A stretch of 64,000 bases of DNA from Ruminococcus flavefaciens (GCA_023662725.1 JAMPIL010000007.1:25474-89473); one strand, 5' to 3'; shown: positions 35,649 to 44,000, counted from the stretch's first letter. Notes: generated from the letters alone by a model not told the origin. Made by a program: numbers and translations.

Positions 35649-35671
35649 AAATCGTTGTTATAGTATATGAG
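35649..35671 (+). promoter_or_regulatory. recurrent AAATCGTTGTTAT motif, copy 4
   Basis: AAATCGTTGTTATAGTATAT follows a terminator and precedes the MT-A70 gene by about 40 bases, the same layout as at 29181-29263. Confidence 0.45.
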
Positions 35672-35710
35672 TAGGTTTATGCAAATACAGCAGAACCTTA
35701 ATTATTTTCA

Positions 35711-36325
35711 GTGGGTGATAAACTTTTGAATTACATACCATTTCCAAATAAGAAGTATAAGACAATTCTTGCTGATCCGCCATGGAAAGAAAGTGGTGGA
35801 GGAAAAATCAAACGTGGAGCTGATAGGCATTATCCGCTTATGGCAACAAAAGAAATATATGAACTTCCAGTGCAACAGATAGCAGATGAAAACTGCCATC
35901 TTTACCTATGGACAACCAATAATTTTCTTCAAGACGCTTTCAAAGTAATGGAATCCTGGGGGTTTGAGTATATCACCTGTATCAAGTGGATGAAAGACAG
36001 CCAAGGGTTAGGTCAGTATTATAGAGGACTGACAGAGCACTGTTTGTTCGGCAGAAAAGGTATGGTGCCATATAAGACAATTGATGAGAAAAGACAGCAG
36101 GGGGTAACCGGATTTTATGCACCAAAGGAAGAACACAGCAAAAAGCCTGACACTATGCGTCAGATGATTGAAAAGGTATCATATATGCCTGCTATTGAAC
36201 TATTCGCACGTCAAAAACATCCGGGTTGGGACTGCTGGGGTAATGAGGTGTGTATATGCGATGATTCATCTGCTCCGTTAAGAACTTCTGTCAAAAGCAA
36301 AAGCCTATTCACCATAAAGGATTGA
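35711..36325 (+). CDS. MT-A70 family adenine methyltransferase
   Basis: The 204-residue protein carries the catalytic ADPPW motif (near residue 20), HYPLMATKEIYELPV, HLYLWTTNNFL and a late ELFARQKHPGWDCWGNEV. These elements define the MT-A70 family of N6-adenine methyltransferases. In phages these enzymes methylate DNA adenine, possibly to evade restriction. The frame starts at GTG 35711; a TTG at 35726 has a better GGTGA ribosome site 7 bases upstream and would shorten the protein by five residues. Its stop overlaps the next gene by 4 bases. Confidence 0.85.
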   Translation: MGDKLLNYIPFPNKKYKTILADPPWKESGGGKIKRGADRHYPLMATKEIYELPVQQIADENCHLYLWTTNNFLQDAFKVMESWGFEYITCIKWMKDSQGLGQYYRGLTEHCLFGRKGMVPYKTIDEKRQQGVTGFYAPKEEHSKKPDTMRQMIEKVSYMPAIELFARQKHPGWDCWGNEVCICDDSSAPLRTSVKSKSLFTIKD

Positions 36326-36985
36326 TGCTTATGAAGTCAATAAAGCTATTTGAAACCAATTCAAAGTCTACTATGAAATCAGACAGAACAATCATAAGTC
36401 CGATTCCATATATGGGAAATAAAAAGAGGTTGATTAACAAGGGTCTGATTAGTATGTTTCCAAAGAGAATACATACTTTTGTAGATCTTTTCTCCGGAAG
36501 TGGTATCGTTTCAATGAATACAAGAGCAGACAAAATCATTATGAATGACATAGACACTCATCTGATTGAGCTATATGAACTGTTCAAATCGCATACTGCT
36601 GAGTGTATCATACAGCATATTGAAAGCCGCATTCAGGAGTTTGGTCTTCCAAAAGAAACAACAAGACGCTGTGTATTCAAGGATGCTGAAAAGATAAATC
36701 AGTATAAAGCGGCATACATCAAGCTCAGAAACAAGTATAATCAGGAAAAATCTACATTGGATCTTTGCACTTTGATGTATTTCTCCTTTTCTCAGCAATT
36801 CAGATTCAATGCTAACGGAGATTTTAATATGCCTTGCGGTAACGATTATTTCTCTGACTATCAAAAAGCAGGTATCTTAAGCGGATGTGATTTCTTTCAT
36901 AACAACAGTTAACTATCACTAATCTTGATTTTAAGCTATTTGATCTAAACACTCTCACTACATATGATTTTGTCTACAATCTTAT
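36322..36985 (+). pseudogene. D12-class adenine methylase, frameshifted and truncated
   Basis: The N-terminal part is a clear Dam-type methylase: PIPYMGNKKRLINKG, FVDLFSGSGIVSMN (AdoMet motif) and MNDIDTHLIELY, up to FFHNNS at 36909. A one-base shift then continues LTITNLDFKLFDLNTLTTYD and FVY, the sequence that should lead straight into the catalytic DPPY. It breaks off there near 36980. DNA from another gene follows, so the catalytic site and C-terminus are lost. This is a deletion junction, not only a point lesion. Confidence 0.75.
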
Positions 36986-37087
36986 TTACAGACAGCTCTT
37001 GAAAATTCGATTTATCACGAGCAGTTTGTTGAGGGGGAATTTGATGAAGATTTCGATTTTGACGATGATATTCAGTTGGAGTTATAG
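36986..37087 (+). pseudogene. 3' end of another gene joined at a deletion point
   Basis: From about 36989 a frame reads QTALENSIYHEQFVEGEFDE, then DFDFDDDIQLEL, and stops at 37087, 12 bases before the next start. The acidic tail belongs to a gene whose 5' part is missing. It marks the right side of a deletion that removed the methylase catalytic domain. Confidence 0.5.
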
Positions 37088-37099
37088 GAGGGATAAGAT

Positions 37100-37381
37100 A
37101 TGAAATATAAAAGATTTTTTGTAAAAATTACTCCCAATACTGATCTGTCGAGAGAAGATAAGAACGGCGAAATTGTTGTCAGCGATGGGTTCACTATTGA
37201 AGTTTTTTCGGATGAATCTGAAAAGCTTGAAGTTGATGTTTTTTCGGCGGCAGTTGATTTTGAGCTACTGAAAAACAGTCTTGAAGAAGCGGTTCAGTTC
37301 GCTAAGGATTATATCGACAGTGAGGAAAAAGAATACTGCAGAATGATTGATGAGTATGGTCGTGAATTCGAAAAGGATTAA
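37100..37381 (+). CDS. unknown acidic protein, 93 residues
   Basis: TAGGAGG lies 8 bases before the ATG. The protein reads KYKRFFVKITPNTDLSREDK and then GFTIEVFSDESEKLE, with a likely beta-rich N-terminal half and a helical end (LEEAVQFAKDYIDSEEKEYC). No family is recognised. It appears to be the last gene of the phage-like block and is in step with the truncated gene before it. A weak inverted repeat (TGCAGT/ACTGCA, 37390-37421) follows but without a clean T-run. Confidence 0.5.
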   Translation: MKYKRFFVKITPNTDLSREDKNGEIVVSDGFTIEVFSDESEKLEVDVFSAAVDFELLKNSLEEAVQFAKDYIDSEEKEYCRMIDEYGREFEKD

Positions 37382-37474
37382 TGAGCAGATGTGCAGTTCG
37401 GATAGAAATGTTCGGACTGCATAACATTTTTGAACTGGTAAAAGCTCATTTCATGTTAAAATAAAATAAAAATG

Positions 37475-37523
37475 TGCATTTCATGCCACAGGTATTGACA
37501 TTTAAAATTTATAAGGTTAAAAT
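37475..37523 (+). promoter_or_regulatory. promoter with TGCATTTCATGCCA box, second locus
   Basis: TGCATTTCATGCCA at 37475 is followed by CACAGGTA-type sequence into TTGACA (37495-37500) and, 17 bases on, TAAAAT (37518-37523). A weaker box (TCATTTCATGTTA) lies near 37446. The box, -35 and spacing match the array at 23451-23519, and similarity extends past the -10 (GAATTATA-ACAA). The two loci therefore appear to share a regulator. Confidence 0.65.
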
Positions 37524-37888
37524 GAATTATAGACAATTATTTGGTTTTTCATCAAAATTTGCTGAAGAATGACTGAAAGTTAAAGATGTATTCAACAAAA
37601 TAAATTTGAAGTTGTTTTTTGTCATATTTTGACAGAAAATAAGTGCTCAAATTAGTATGTTGTTGCAGAATGTACAAGCGCCATTTGTGTTTTTTTGCAA
37701 TCATACAAATATTTTGAAGTTTGCTCGAATTTTGTAACTTTTTGGCGGCGAAAATGATTATATATATTAGAGACGTTCAAAATCTTGATTTTGGACAAGC
37801 GGTCTCAACAGAAGATAATTGTATATTATCAAATATCAATATATTATTGGTAATAATAAGTTTTTATATATTTAGTGGAGCAAAAGGA
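37524..37888 (+). other. long AT-rich leader
   Basis: About 370 bases separate the promoter from the best start codon. I see no convincing gene, hairpin or riboswitch; an in-frame open extension back to 37721 lacks a ribosome site. T-rich runs near 37690 and 37740 could slow transcription. Confidence 0.4.
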
Positions 37889-37900
37889 ATGAGTGTAATT

Positions 37901-39226
37901 ATGGTATATTATAATCGTCTGTTAGGGAATTATAACACAAATTTTTTTAGTATTCATTTATTTGATGATGATATTTCTACATACTTTCATGAATATGTAC
38001 ATCATATTCAAAATATTACAACATCATATGGTTTAACATACTATGCTTCGAGATTAGTGTACTTTATGCATGAATTCGTAAAAAATCCAAATTCGGGCTT
38101 GTATGATTCTATTAATAATTTATGGGAAAAGGATAAAAAAATAATATTAAAAACCATAGAACAAGTAGGAAAGGTAATGAATATAGAGTATAGTGGTGAA
38201 AAGGTGGAAGATATTGTTTTCAAATTTAATAAAAATATTTTGTCTGGATATGAAATTAAAATAATAGAATCAGTAGAGATAAAATTGAAAATTCAAAATG
38301 AGACTGTTTCTGTCCCATTTACAGTGAGAATGATAAAAGAAAATATGGCACGATTGATTTAGGATAGATGCTTTCCTAAAAGTTATATGACTAAAAATAT
38401 AACTTACTATTTAGTAGAAGAAATTATAGAATGGTATGCGCCAAATTTTCCGATAAATGCACAAACAGTTGTCGCACTTTGTGATCTTTCATTAATAGCT
38501 GACAATCCTATACATGGATTTTTTGCTTTTCTTGAGTATTTTAGAAAATTTGACAGTAATAAAGTAAATGCAAGGTTTATGTATGAATGCCTTGAAAATA
38601 ATAATATATACACTATGGGAGGAGCTTTTCATGTTTCAGAAATATTAGATCGCCAACTTAACATATGTTATAACGCAATTGATTCTTTTTACATAAGTTT
38701 TGATTCTAAGGCTAAAATTGGTGAATGGATAAAGAAACTTTGTAATACTGGTATAGAATATAGAAAAAAGAAATTTTCTTGTCTATGTGATGTTATGGAC
38801 GATAGTATTTCAGTTAATGATGCACAAGATGTATTTTTGGGTATTATTAAGGAGATAGGATTAGCAATAGAATTAAATTCAGGAAATAATTTTAAAATTC
38901 CCAAATCCCTTCGAGCAGAAGATTTTTTCCAATTAATAGCGCTTGAGGAATATACAACTGAAAAAATTGACGAAGCAAATGGAAAGTTTCATCCGTGTAA
39001 TTTGAAGAGATTTTGTGAAACCTTTGTCAGAAATGATACTATTTCAGTTGGATATGGTACGCGTTCACTTAGATGTGTACAGCCGAAAAACTTAAAGAAA
39101 ATTGATTTAGTTACTCGTTCAGTTGTAAATGACACATGTAATAGACCGTTACAGAGGGATAGATATAACAATTTATTTCCATTCACATATGTCTGTAGAA
39201 ATATTGATGCTATTAATAAATGTTAG
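37901..39226 (+). pseudogene. HEXXH-containing protein interrupted by an in-frame TAG
   Basis: The ATG at 37901 has AAAGGA about 12 bases upstream (another ATG at 37889 is too close to it). The protein opens YYNRLLGNYNTNFFSIHL and carries FHEYVHHIQN with His30, Glu31 and His34, a zinc-peptidase-like helix. At 38360 an in-frame TAG follows MARLI. The same frame then continues DRCFPKSY, YLVEEIIEWYAPNFPINAQT and CDLSLIADNPIHGFF to 39226. Read through, it is about 441 residues. I believe similar uninterrupted proteins occur in Firmicutes, but their role is unknown. As written only the 153-residue N-terminal piece with the motif would be made. Confidence 0.6.
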
Positions 39227-39238
39227 GAGAAATAAAAA

Positions 39239-39814
39239 ATGAATTTAATCTTTTCAGGAAATAGAAGGGATTTAGAAAATAAGATTTCTGAATTTGTTGA
39301 AAAAAGCGACATTAATAAGTTTATTAATGGACTTACGATGCTATCTTCATGTTTTGATGTTGATAATGAACACATAATTATCACAACTAGTATCCCAGAA
39401 TCAAATCCTGATGTAATGGAATTATTAATTCCAGAAATGAATTATAATATCAGAATAACAGCATTTACAATTATTATTTTAGCAATGATATTAGATGTTA
39501 ATCTCACTAAGGGAGTAGTGGCATATGGACTTAATGCTATTGGATTTAATAGTAATGCTTTAGTTAGGATTGAAGAAAAAAATGGTGAGAAGTGTGTGCT
39601 TTTAGAAATATTGAGAATAAAATCACATACAATAACTGAATCTGTTTTACCACCTCCTAATAAAGAATGTTTTAATAATAATCTTTGTTGTAAATATAGA
39701 AGTGAGGGACAATGTGAAATTAAAAAAGAAGATGTACATAATATTATTTTAGATTTATGTAAGAAAAATGTTATAAAAGAATATGAGAATGGGGAATATA
39801 AATATAATGTTTAA
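39239..39814 (+). CDS. unknown partner of the HEXXH gene
   Basis: TTAGGAGA precedes the ATG, which lies 12 bases after the upstream stop, so the two genes form one unit. The 191-residue protein has a central hydrophobic stretch (ITAFTIIILAMILDVNLTKG) that may be a membrane segment or buried helix, and three or four cysteines (NNNLCCKY, GQCEIKK). Its AT content is high, like the preceding gene and unlike the conjugative element after it. No family is recognised. A specific partner or inhibitor of the HEXXH protein is possible by position. Confidence 0.55.
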   Translation: MNLIFSGNRRDLENKISEFVEKSDINKFINGLTMLSSCFDVDNEHIIITTSIPESNPDVMELLIPEMNYNIRITAFTIIILAMILDVNLTKGVVAYGLNAIGFNSNALVRIEEKNGEKCVLLEILRIKSHTITESVLPPPNKECFNNNLCCKYRSEGQCEIKKEDVHNIILDLCKKNVIKEYENGEYKYNV

Positions 39815-39981
39815 AATGTGCGATTTATTAAACTGCATTGCTCATTTGCTTGAATGAAATCCAAAATTTTGGCAATAACTCCATTTGAATCACCAAGTCC
39901 AAGTCGTAAAGTAGACACTTTTCCCATTCATCTATTTTATAGTAGCAAGACATATTGGTGATACTAAATAGCTGTACACCG

Positions 39982-40009
39982 AAAAAAGCCCGAATAATCG
40001 GGCTTTTTT
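39982..40009 (+). terminator. bidirectional intrinsic terminator
   Basis: AAAAAAGCCCGA and TCGGGCTTTTTT pair perfectly around ATAA. Runs of A before and T after allow termination on both strands. Confidence 0.85.
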
Positions 40010-40069
40010 GCTACTCTGAAGCCGAAAATTTTTAGTGTAAAACCATGGCTGTTTTTTGCCCGTTTTTAC

Positions 40070-40092
40070 GAGGGTACAGGATTTGAACCCTC
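40070..40092. repeat. GAGGGT/ACCCTC inverted repeat, possible attachment-site remnant
   Basis: GAGGGT and ACCCTC flank ACAGGATTTGA. On the minus strand the sequence reads GAGGGTTCAAATCCTGTACC, which resembles the T-arm and 3' end of a tRNA, a common integration site. No full cloverleaf can be built, so this is only a hint of an attL site. Confidence 0.3.
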
Positions 40093-40269
40093 ACAGATAA
40101 AAAATATGGGAAAAACAGAAGCAGGTCAGAGGGAAAAAATCAAAAAATACCTGCCTTTATACAATAGAATAATAGCAAATTTTGAAAGACCGTTTTGTCA
40201 GTTATCACGAATTTTAAGTGATTACGAACAGGACGGTCTTTTTTTATTTTCCGAAGAAGGTATTGATAT

Positions 40270-40534
40270 GATGTATAGCAAGGAAAAAGTTAACATATTA
40301 AAACAAAGATATCCTGAAGGCACAAGAATCTGCCTTGACCGTATGGGCGACGACCCTCGCCCGATTCCGCCGGGAACGAACGGGACTGTTCGGTTTGTTG
40401 ACGACTGCGGAACGATTCACTGCTCGTTTGACAATGGCAGAATGTTTGGGGTAATTCCCGAGGAGGACAGCTTTCATATTATTCAGCAGGAAGAGGTTCA
40501 GGAAGAAGAAAACGAGATGAATATGACGATGTAA
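40270..40534 (+). CDS. DUF4314 protein of the conjugative element
   Basis: I choose the ATG at 40270 (AAGAAGG upstream) although the frame is open farther left. The product has about 87 residues and reads KVNILKQRYPEGTRICLDRM, then PRPIPPGTNGTVRFVDDCGT and GVIPEEDSFHII, matching the DUF4314 family found almost only in clostridial conjugative elements. It forms a small beta barrel of unknown function. The tail is acidic and ends ENEMNMTM, similar to the tails of several other proteins of this element. It is the first clear gene of the element. Confidence 0.75.
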
Positions 40535-40591
40535 GTGGCTGATTTCTGCGGAAATTCAGCCTTTTTTACTGTACGAAAGGACAGACGACAG

Positions 40592-41729
40592 ATGATAAGA
40601 TATTTTGAAGCGTTCGCAGGAATCAGCGCATTCCGCTCGGCATTTGAAAAAGTGGGAGGCTTTGAGTGCATCGGGTGGTGCGAAATCGACAAATTTGCCC
40701 AGAAGGCTTACCGAGCCTTGTACGATACGGGAGGTGAAAAGTTTTATGAGGACATCACGAAAATCGATTACGGAAGTATGCCGGATTTTGATATGCTCGT
40801 TGGCGGACCGTGCTGCCAGTCGTTCAGTGTTGCGGGGCGCAGACTCGCTTTTGAGGATGACCGAGGAAACCTGTTTTTCGACTATATCAGAATCCTTGAA
40901 AACAAGCGACCCCGCTACTTTATTGCTGAAAACGTACCCAATCTGCTGGGAATATCGCAGGGGGAGTGCTGGAAAATCATCCTTGAAAAGATTTCAGAAC
41001 TGGGGTACAGTATGTGCTGGCGTGTGCTTAACTCTGCCGGCTTCGGAGTACCGCAGTCCCGACGTAGGCTGTTTCTTGTCGGATATCTTGGAGAGAGATG
41101 TCCCGCCGAAATACTTTCTTTCGGACGAGGCAATGCGGAAAATGGCGGAAAAAGAAAACCTGAACAGTTAATCGGCGGAAGTCAGGGTTCGAGGGTGTAT
41201 TCCACGAGCGGTATAGCGGTCACGCAGTGCAGTGGAAGTGGTGGACGAGGCGGAAAAACAGGGCTTTACCTGATTGACTACAACGAAAATCCCAAAATCA
41301 CCGACACTGCAAGGTGTATTACGGCACGTCAGAACAGCGGAATGTCACATCACAAGGGCGAACATTCCGCTGTTTTTTTGCGAATATACGGCGGATTCAG
41401 AGATTCCGAGAGCAATTCTGAATCCATTCAAAGAAACCACCCGACAGAACGGCAGACGAGTAAAAAATCCCGATGAACCGATGTTCACGATAACCGTCAC
41501 GGACAGGCACGGAATTGTTCACAGAGGGCGAATCCGCCGTCTTATGCCCGTTGAGTGCTGGCGTTTGCAGGGCTTTGAGAAGTCCCAGTTTGAAAAAGTT
41601 GCAGCCACGGGAATGTCCGACGCACAGCTCTACAAACAGGCGGGAAATTCAATCACGGTGGCAGTTGTGGAGGCTATCGCAAAAAATTTACTGAAATTCG
41701 ATAAGGAGATTGTTAATTATGAAAATTAA
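40592..41729 (+). pseudogene. DNA cytosine-5 methyltransferase with a T-run frameshift
   Basis: The ATG at 40592 (GAAAGGA upstream) opens IRYFEAFAGISAFRSAFEKV. Motif IV is GGPCCQSFS with the catalytic Cys, followed by IAENVPNL (motif VI) and GVPQSRRRLFLVG (motif VIII). After SGMSHHKGEHSAVF the frame is lost in a seven-T run near 41375. The +1-related frame continues RAILNPFKETTRQNGRR, DEPMFTITV and YKQAGNSITVAVVEAIAKNL (motifs IX and X) to 41729. The two halves make one full-length enzyme. Conjugative elements use such enzymes to protect transferred DNA from restriction. A single missing or extra T may be a mutation, an assembly error or programmed slippage. Confidence 0.8.
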
Positions 41730-42474
41730 AATTTTTGAAAACAAGGAGTTTGGTTCTATGAGAACCTTGGAGGAAGGCAATAAGGTTTTCTTTTGTGGCA
41801 AAGACGCAGCAACAGCTTTGGGATACAGAGATACTGTGAATGCGTTGAAAACACACTGCAAGGAAGATGGGGTGGTAATTCACCACCTCATCGATTCTAT
41901 GGGCAGAAAACAGGCTGCAAAGTTTATTTCAGAGGGAAATCTGTACAGATTAATCTCACACTCAAGATTACCATCGGCAGAAAAATTTGAAAGCTGGATT
42001 TTTGACAATGTCCTCCCGACAATCCGTAAAACAGGCGGTTACGTCGCCGACGAGGATATGTTCATCGAAAATTACCTCCCGTTTCTCGACGAACCGTACC
42101 GAAATCTTTTCCGCCTGCAGATGATGGCGATAAATCAGCTCAACGAGCGTATCCGCCACGACCAGCCTCTTGTGGAGTTCGCAAATCAGGTGTCAAATAC
42201 CGAAAATCTCATCGATATGAACGCTATGGCGAAACTTGCGGTGCAGAAAAATATCCCAATCGGCAGAAACAGGCTGTTCCGCTGGCTTCGTGAAAATGGT
42301 ATTCTGATGTCGGACAATCTGCCGTATCAGAAATTCATCGACCGTGGCTATTTTGCGGTGAAAGAGTCGGTTTTTGAAACAGATTCCTTTTCCAAAATCT
42401 ATCAGCAGACGTTCGTCACGGGAAAAGGTCAGCGATTTATTGTCGGGCTGCTGAAAAAATATTACAATGAGTAA
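41719..42474 (+). CDS. phage-type antirepressor (BRO-N domain)
   Basis: AAGGAG lies 9 bases before the ATG at 41719, which overlaps the preceding stop. Residues 1-105 form a BRO-N domain (FENKEFGSMRTL, DAATALGYRD, HSRLPSAEKFESWIFDNVLP). Residues 145-250 resemble the KilA-C/ANT antirepressor part (IGRNRLFRWLRENGILM, YQKFIDRGYF). Such proteins interact with repressors or DNA in phages and ICEs. Its place early in the element suggests a regulatory role, though no repressor gene is visible nearby. Confidence 0.85.
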   Translation: MKIKIFENKEFGSMRTLEEGNKVFFCGKDAATALGYRDTVNALKTHCKEDGVVIHHLIDSMGRKQAAKFISEGNLYRLISHSRLPSAEKFESWIFDNVLPTIRKTGGYVADEDMFIENYLPFLDEPYRNLFRLQMMAINQLNERIRHDQPLVEFANQVSNTENLIDMNAMAKLAVQKNIPIGRNRLFRWLRENGILMSDNLPYQKFIDRGYFAVKESVFETDSFSKIYQQTFVTGKGQRFIVGLLKKYYNE

Positions 42475-42503
42475 AATTTTGTTGCAGAAATGGAGATGAT
42501 GCA

Positions 42504-42872
42504 ATGAGTATAACTTCGATTAACACGGAACAGCTTCGCCGAATGGACGGCAGTGAAGGTCTCGTAATTCAGGGCTGCGGCGGAGATTTGCAGGAGTGGC
42601 TGGACGGCATAAATGATATGCTGACAGAAAGCGGAATATTACAGAATGGAAAACGGTTTGAAACGGCGTACACCTTTAAAAATGAGGGGCTGACCTGCCT
42701 GCTGTTTCCGTTTGATGACGTTCAGCCTGATGTCGGTAAACTTGCGGTGTGGCGGCTTGAAACAAGGGAAACTTTCGGCAGCACGTGGCTGACCGACTAT
42801 GTTGAGAATAATCTCGGAGGCTTTGTTCCGGAACAAGCCGAAGATGAAAATTTGGGAATGGAGATGAGCTGA
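42504..42872 (+). CDS. conserved ICE protein, unknown
   Basis: A GGAGATG site precedes the ATG. The 122-residue protein reads RMDGSEGLVIQGCGGDLQEW and ETAYTFKNEGLTCLLFPFDD, with a probable alpha/beta fold. It ends with an acidic tail DENLGMEMS that resembles the tails at 40534, 43747, 44000 and 61121. Its last base is the first base of the next gene, and the GGAGATG encoding part of the tail serves as that gene's ribosome site. I recognise no family; the setting is the accessory module of a clostridial conjugative element. Confidence 0.6.
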   Translation: MSITSINTEQLRRMDGSEGLVIQGCGGDLQEWLDGINDMLTESGILQNGKRFETAYTFKNEGLTCLLFPFDDVQPDVGKLAVWRLETRETFGSTWLTDYVENNLGGFVPEQAEDENLGMEMS

Positions 42873-43747
42873 TGCCAAATCATATTACGAATATTGTCTA
42901 TTTTTCGGGCGATGAGAGGCGTATACAGTCAATGCTGAACGAAATTCAGAACGATGAATACGGCGTGGGTTCGGTCGATTTCAACAAAATAATCCCTATG
43001 CCCGAAGAAAATTATGGATTTACTGCCAAAAGGACGAAAAATGTGGTCTGCTACGAAAATAACCAGCGAGATTGGGCAGTTGCGAACTGGGGTACGAAGT
43101 GGAATTCCTACGGATATACCTCGGATATGGAATTTAAGGACGGAAAACTGGCGTTTCTTACAGCGTGGACAGCTCCGCACCCGATACTGCAAAGGCTATC
43201 GGAAATATACCCTGAAATCGAAATCACCCACGAATGGGCAGACGAGGATATTGGAATGAACTGCGGAAAACACGTCTATTTTGACGGCGAAATAGTCGGG
43301 GAATACTTCCCCGCAAGCAGCAGGGAGCGGATTGAATTCGCCGCCCGTGTGATGGACAGCGACCCTGCGGATTGGGGGTTGTTTCTGAATGCGAGCGGCA
43401 CGGATTATGTGAATTTTTCCGACGAGGAATTTGAAATCGTCGAAATAGAGGGAAAAACGGCGCTGTTTACAAACAAAAGAATGACCGACGCTGACATCCC
43501 GAAAGGTCTGCACTGCTATCATCTCAAGCATAGCGATGATGGTAATTTCTGTACGCTCGAAAAAAGCGCTGCCGTGAATCACGCAGGCTCGGTAATCGTA
43601 AAAGAGCCGATAGAACTCGGCGAAAATGGCTGTATATCGCTGAATAGTGGAAATGCTCCGAATTTCACAGGCGAAACAACGCTTATGGAAAATTTTTTTA
43701 CAAATGAGGAGGAACAGTCCGAATTTATGGGAATGGAGGTGACTTGA
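42872..43747 (+). CDS. YubB-like (DUF1281) protein with LPD28 domain
   Basis: The 291-residue protein opens MPNHITNIVYFSGDERRIQS, characteristic of the Api92/YubB ferredoxin-like domain (residues 1-165, including RDWAVANWGTKWNSYG and AWTAPHPILQRLSEIYPE). Residues 185-240 (KTALFTNKRMTDADIPKGLH) match the LPD28 large-polyvalent-protein-associated domain. Both occur in anti-defence and conjugation proteins of plasmids and ICEs. Function is unknown; a role early after DNA entry is often proposed for this class. The tail reads SEFMGMEVT, part of the recurrent C-terminal motif, and encodes the GGAGGTG ribosome site of the next gene. Confidence 0.7.
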   Translation: MPNHITNIVYFSGDERRIQSMLNEIQNDEYGVGSVDFNKIIPMPEENYGFTAKRTKNVVCYENNQRDWAVANWGTKWNSYGYTSDMEFKDGKLAFLTAWTAPHPILQRLSEIYPEIEITHEWADEDIGMNCGKHVYFDGEIVGEYFPASSRERIEFAARVMDSDPADWGLFLNASGTDYVNFSDEEFEIVEIEGKTALFTNKRMTDADIPKGLHCYHLKHSDDGNFCTLEKSAAVNHAGSVIVKEPIELGENGCISLNSGNAPNFTGETTLMENFFTNEEEQSEFMGMEVT

Positions 43748-43748
43748 A

Positions 43749-44000
43749 ATGCAGGAAAACAAACGTCCGAAATGCCCGATAATTGGGGCTGATGGCAACA
43801 TTTTCAACATCATGGGAATAGCTTCAAAAACGCTGAAACACAGTGATATGGCGGAAAAATCCAAGGAAATGTGCAGCCGTGTGACTTCGTCGGGCAGTTA
43901 CGATGAGGCTCTCGGAATCATTATGGAGTACGTCGAGCCTTGCTCGGAGGCGGAAATGGATGATGAATCCGAGGATTTTGGAATGGAGATGCCGTGGTGA
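43749..44000 (+). CDS. small conserved ICE protein, 83 residues
   Basis: Its start codon follows the preceding stop by one base. The protein reads RPKCPIIGADGNIFNIMGIA and YDEALGIIMEYVEPC, and ends in an acidic DDESEDFGMEMPW. The N-terminal half resembles small proteins repeatedly found with LPD28 and DUF4314 genes in clostridial elements; no function is known. Unlike the tails before it, its GGAATGGAGATG is not placed to start a following gene, because the next start lies 50 bases on with its own site. Confidence 0.6.
   Translation: MQENKRPKCPIIGADGNIFNIMGIASKTLKHSDMAEKSKEMCSRVTSSGSYDEALGIIMEYVEPCSEAEMDDESEDFGMEMPW

Larger units (their letters stand above)
39815..40269 (+). other. border region between accessory DNA and conjugative element
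   Basis: This stretch contains a strong terminator (39982-40009), an inverted repeat at 40070-40092 and a frame joined to the following gene without its own ribosome site. Base composition shifts here from AT-rich to more GC-rich, so the left end of the conjugative element probably lies in this gap. I see no integrase or complete tRNA. Confidence 0.5.

Noticed and set aside
40070-40096. Minus-strand tRNA gene
   Set aside because: Only a T-arm-like stretch can be drawn; no acceptor or anticodon stem pairs with it. Kept only as a weak attachment-site hint.
40106-40269. N-terminal extension of the DUF4314 protein
   Set aside because: The frame is open but the family starts near 40270, where a ribosome site is present; the upstream part has no site and unrelated sequence.
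43196-43864. Minus-strand open frame opposite the LPD28 protein
   Set aside because: No start signal and low-complexity translation; the plus-strand gene fits the operon.
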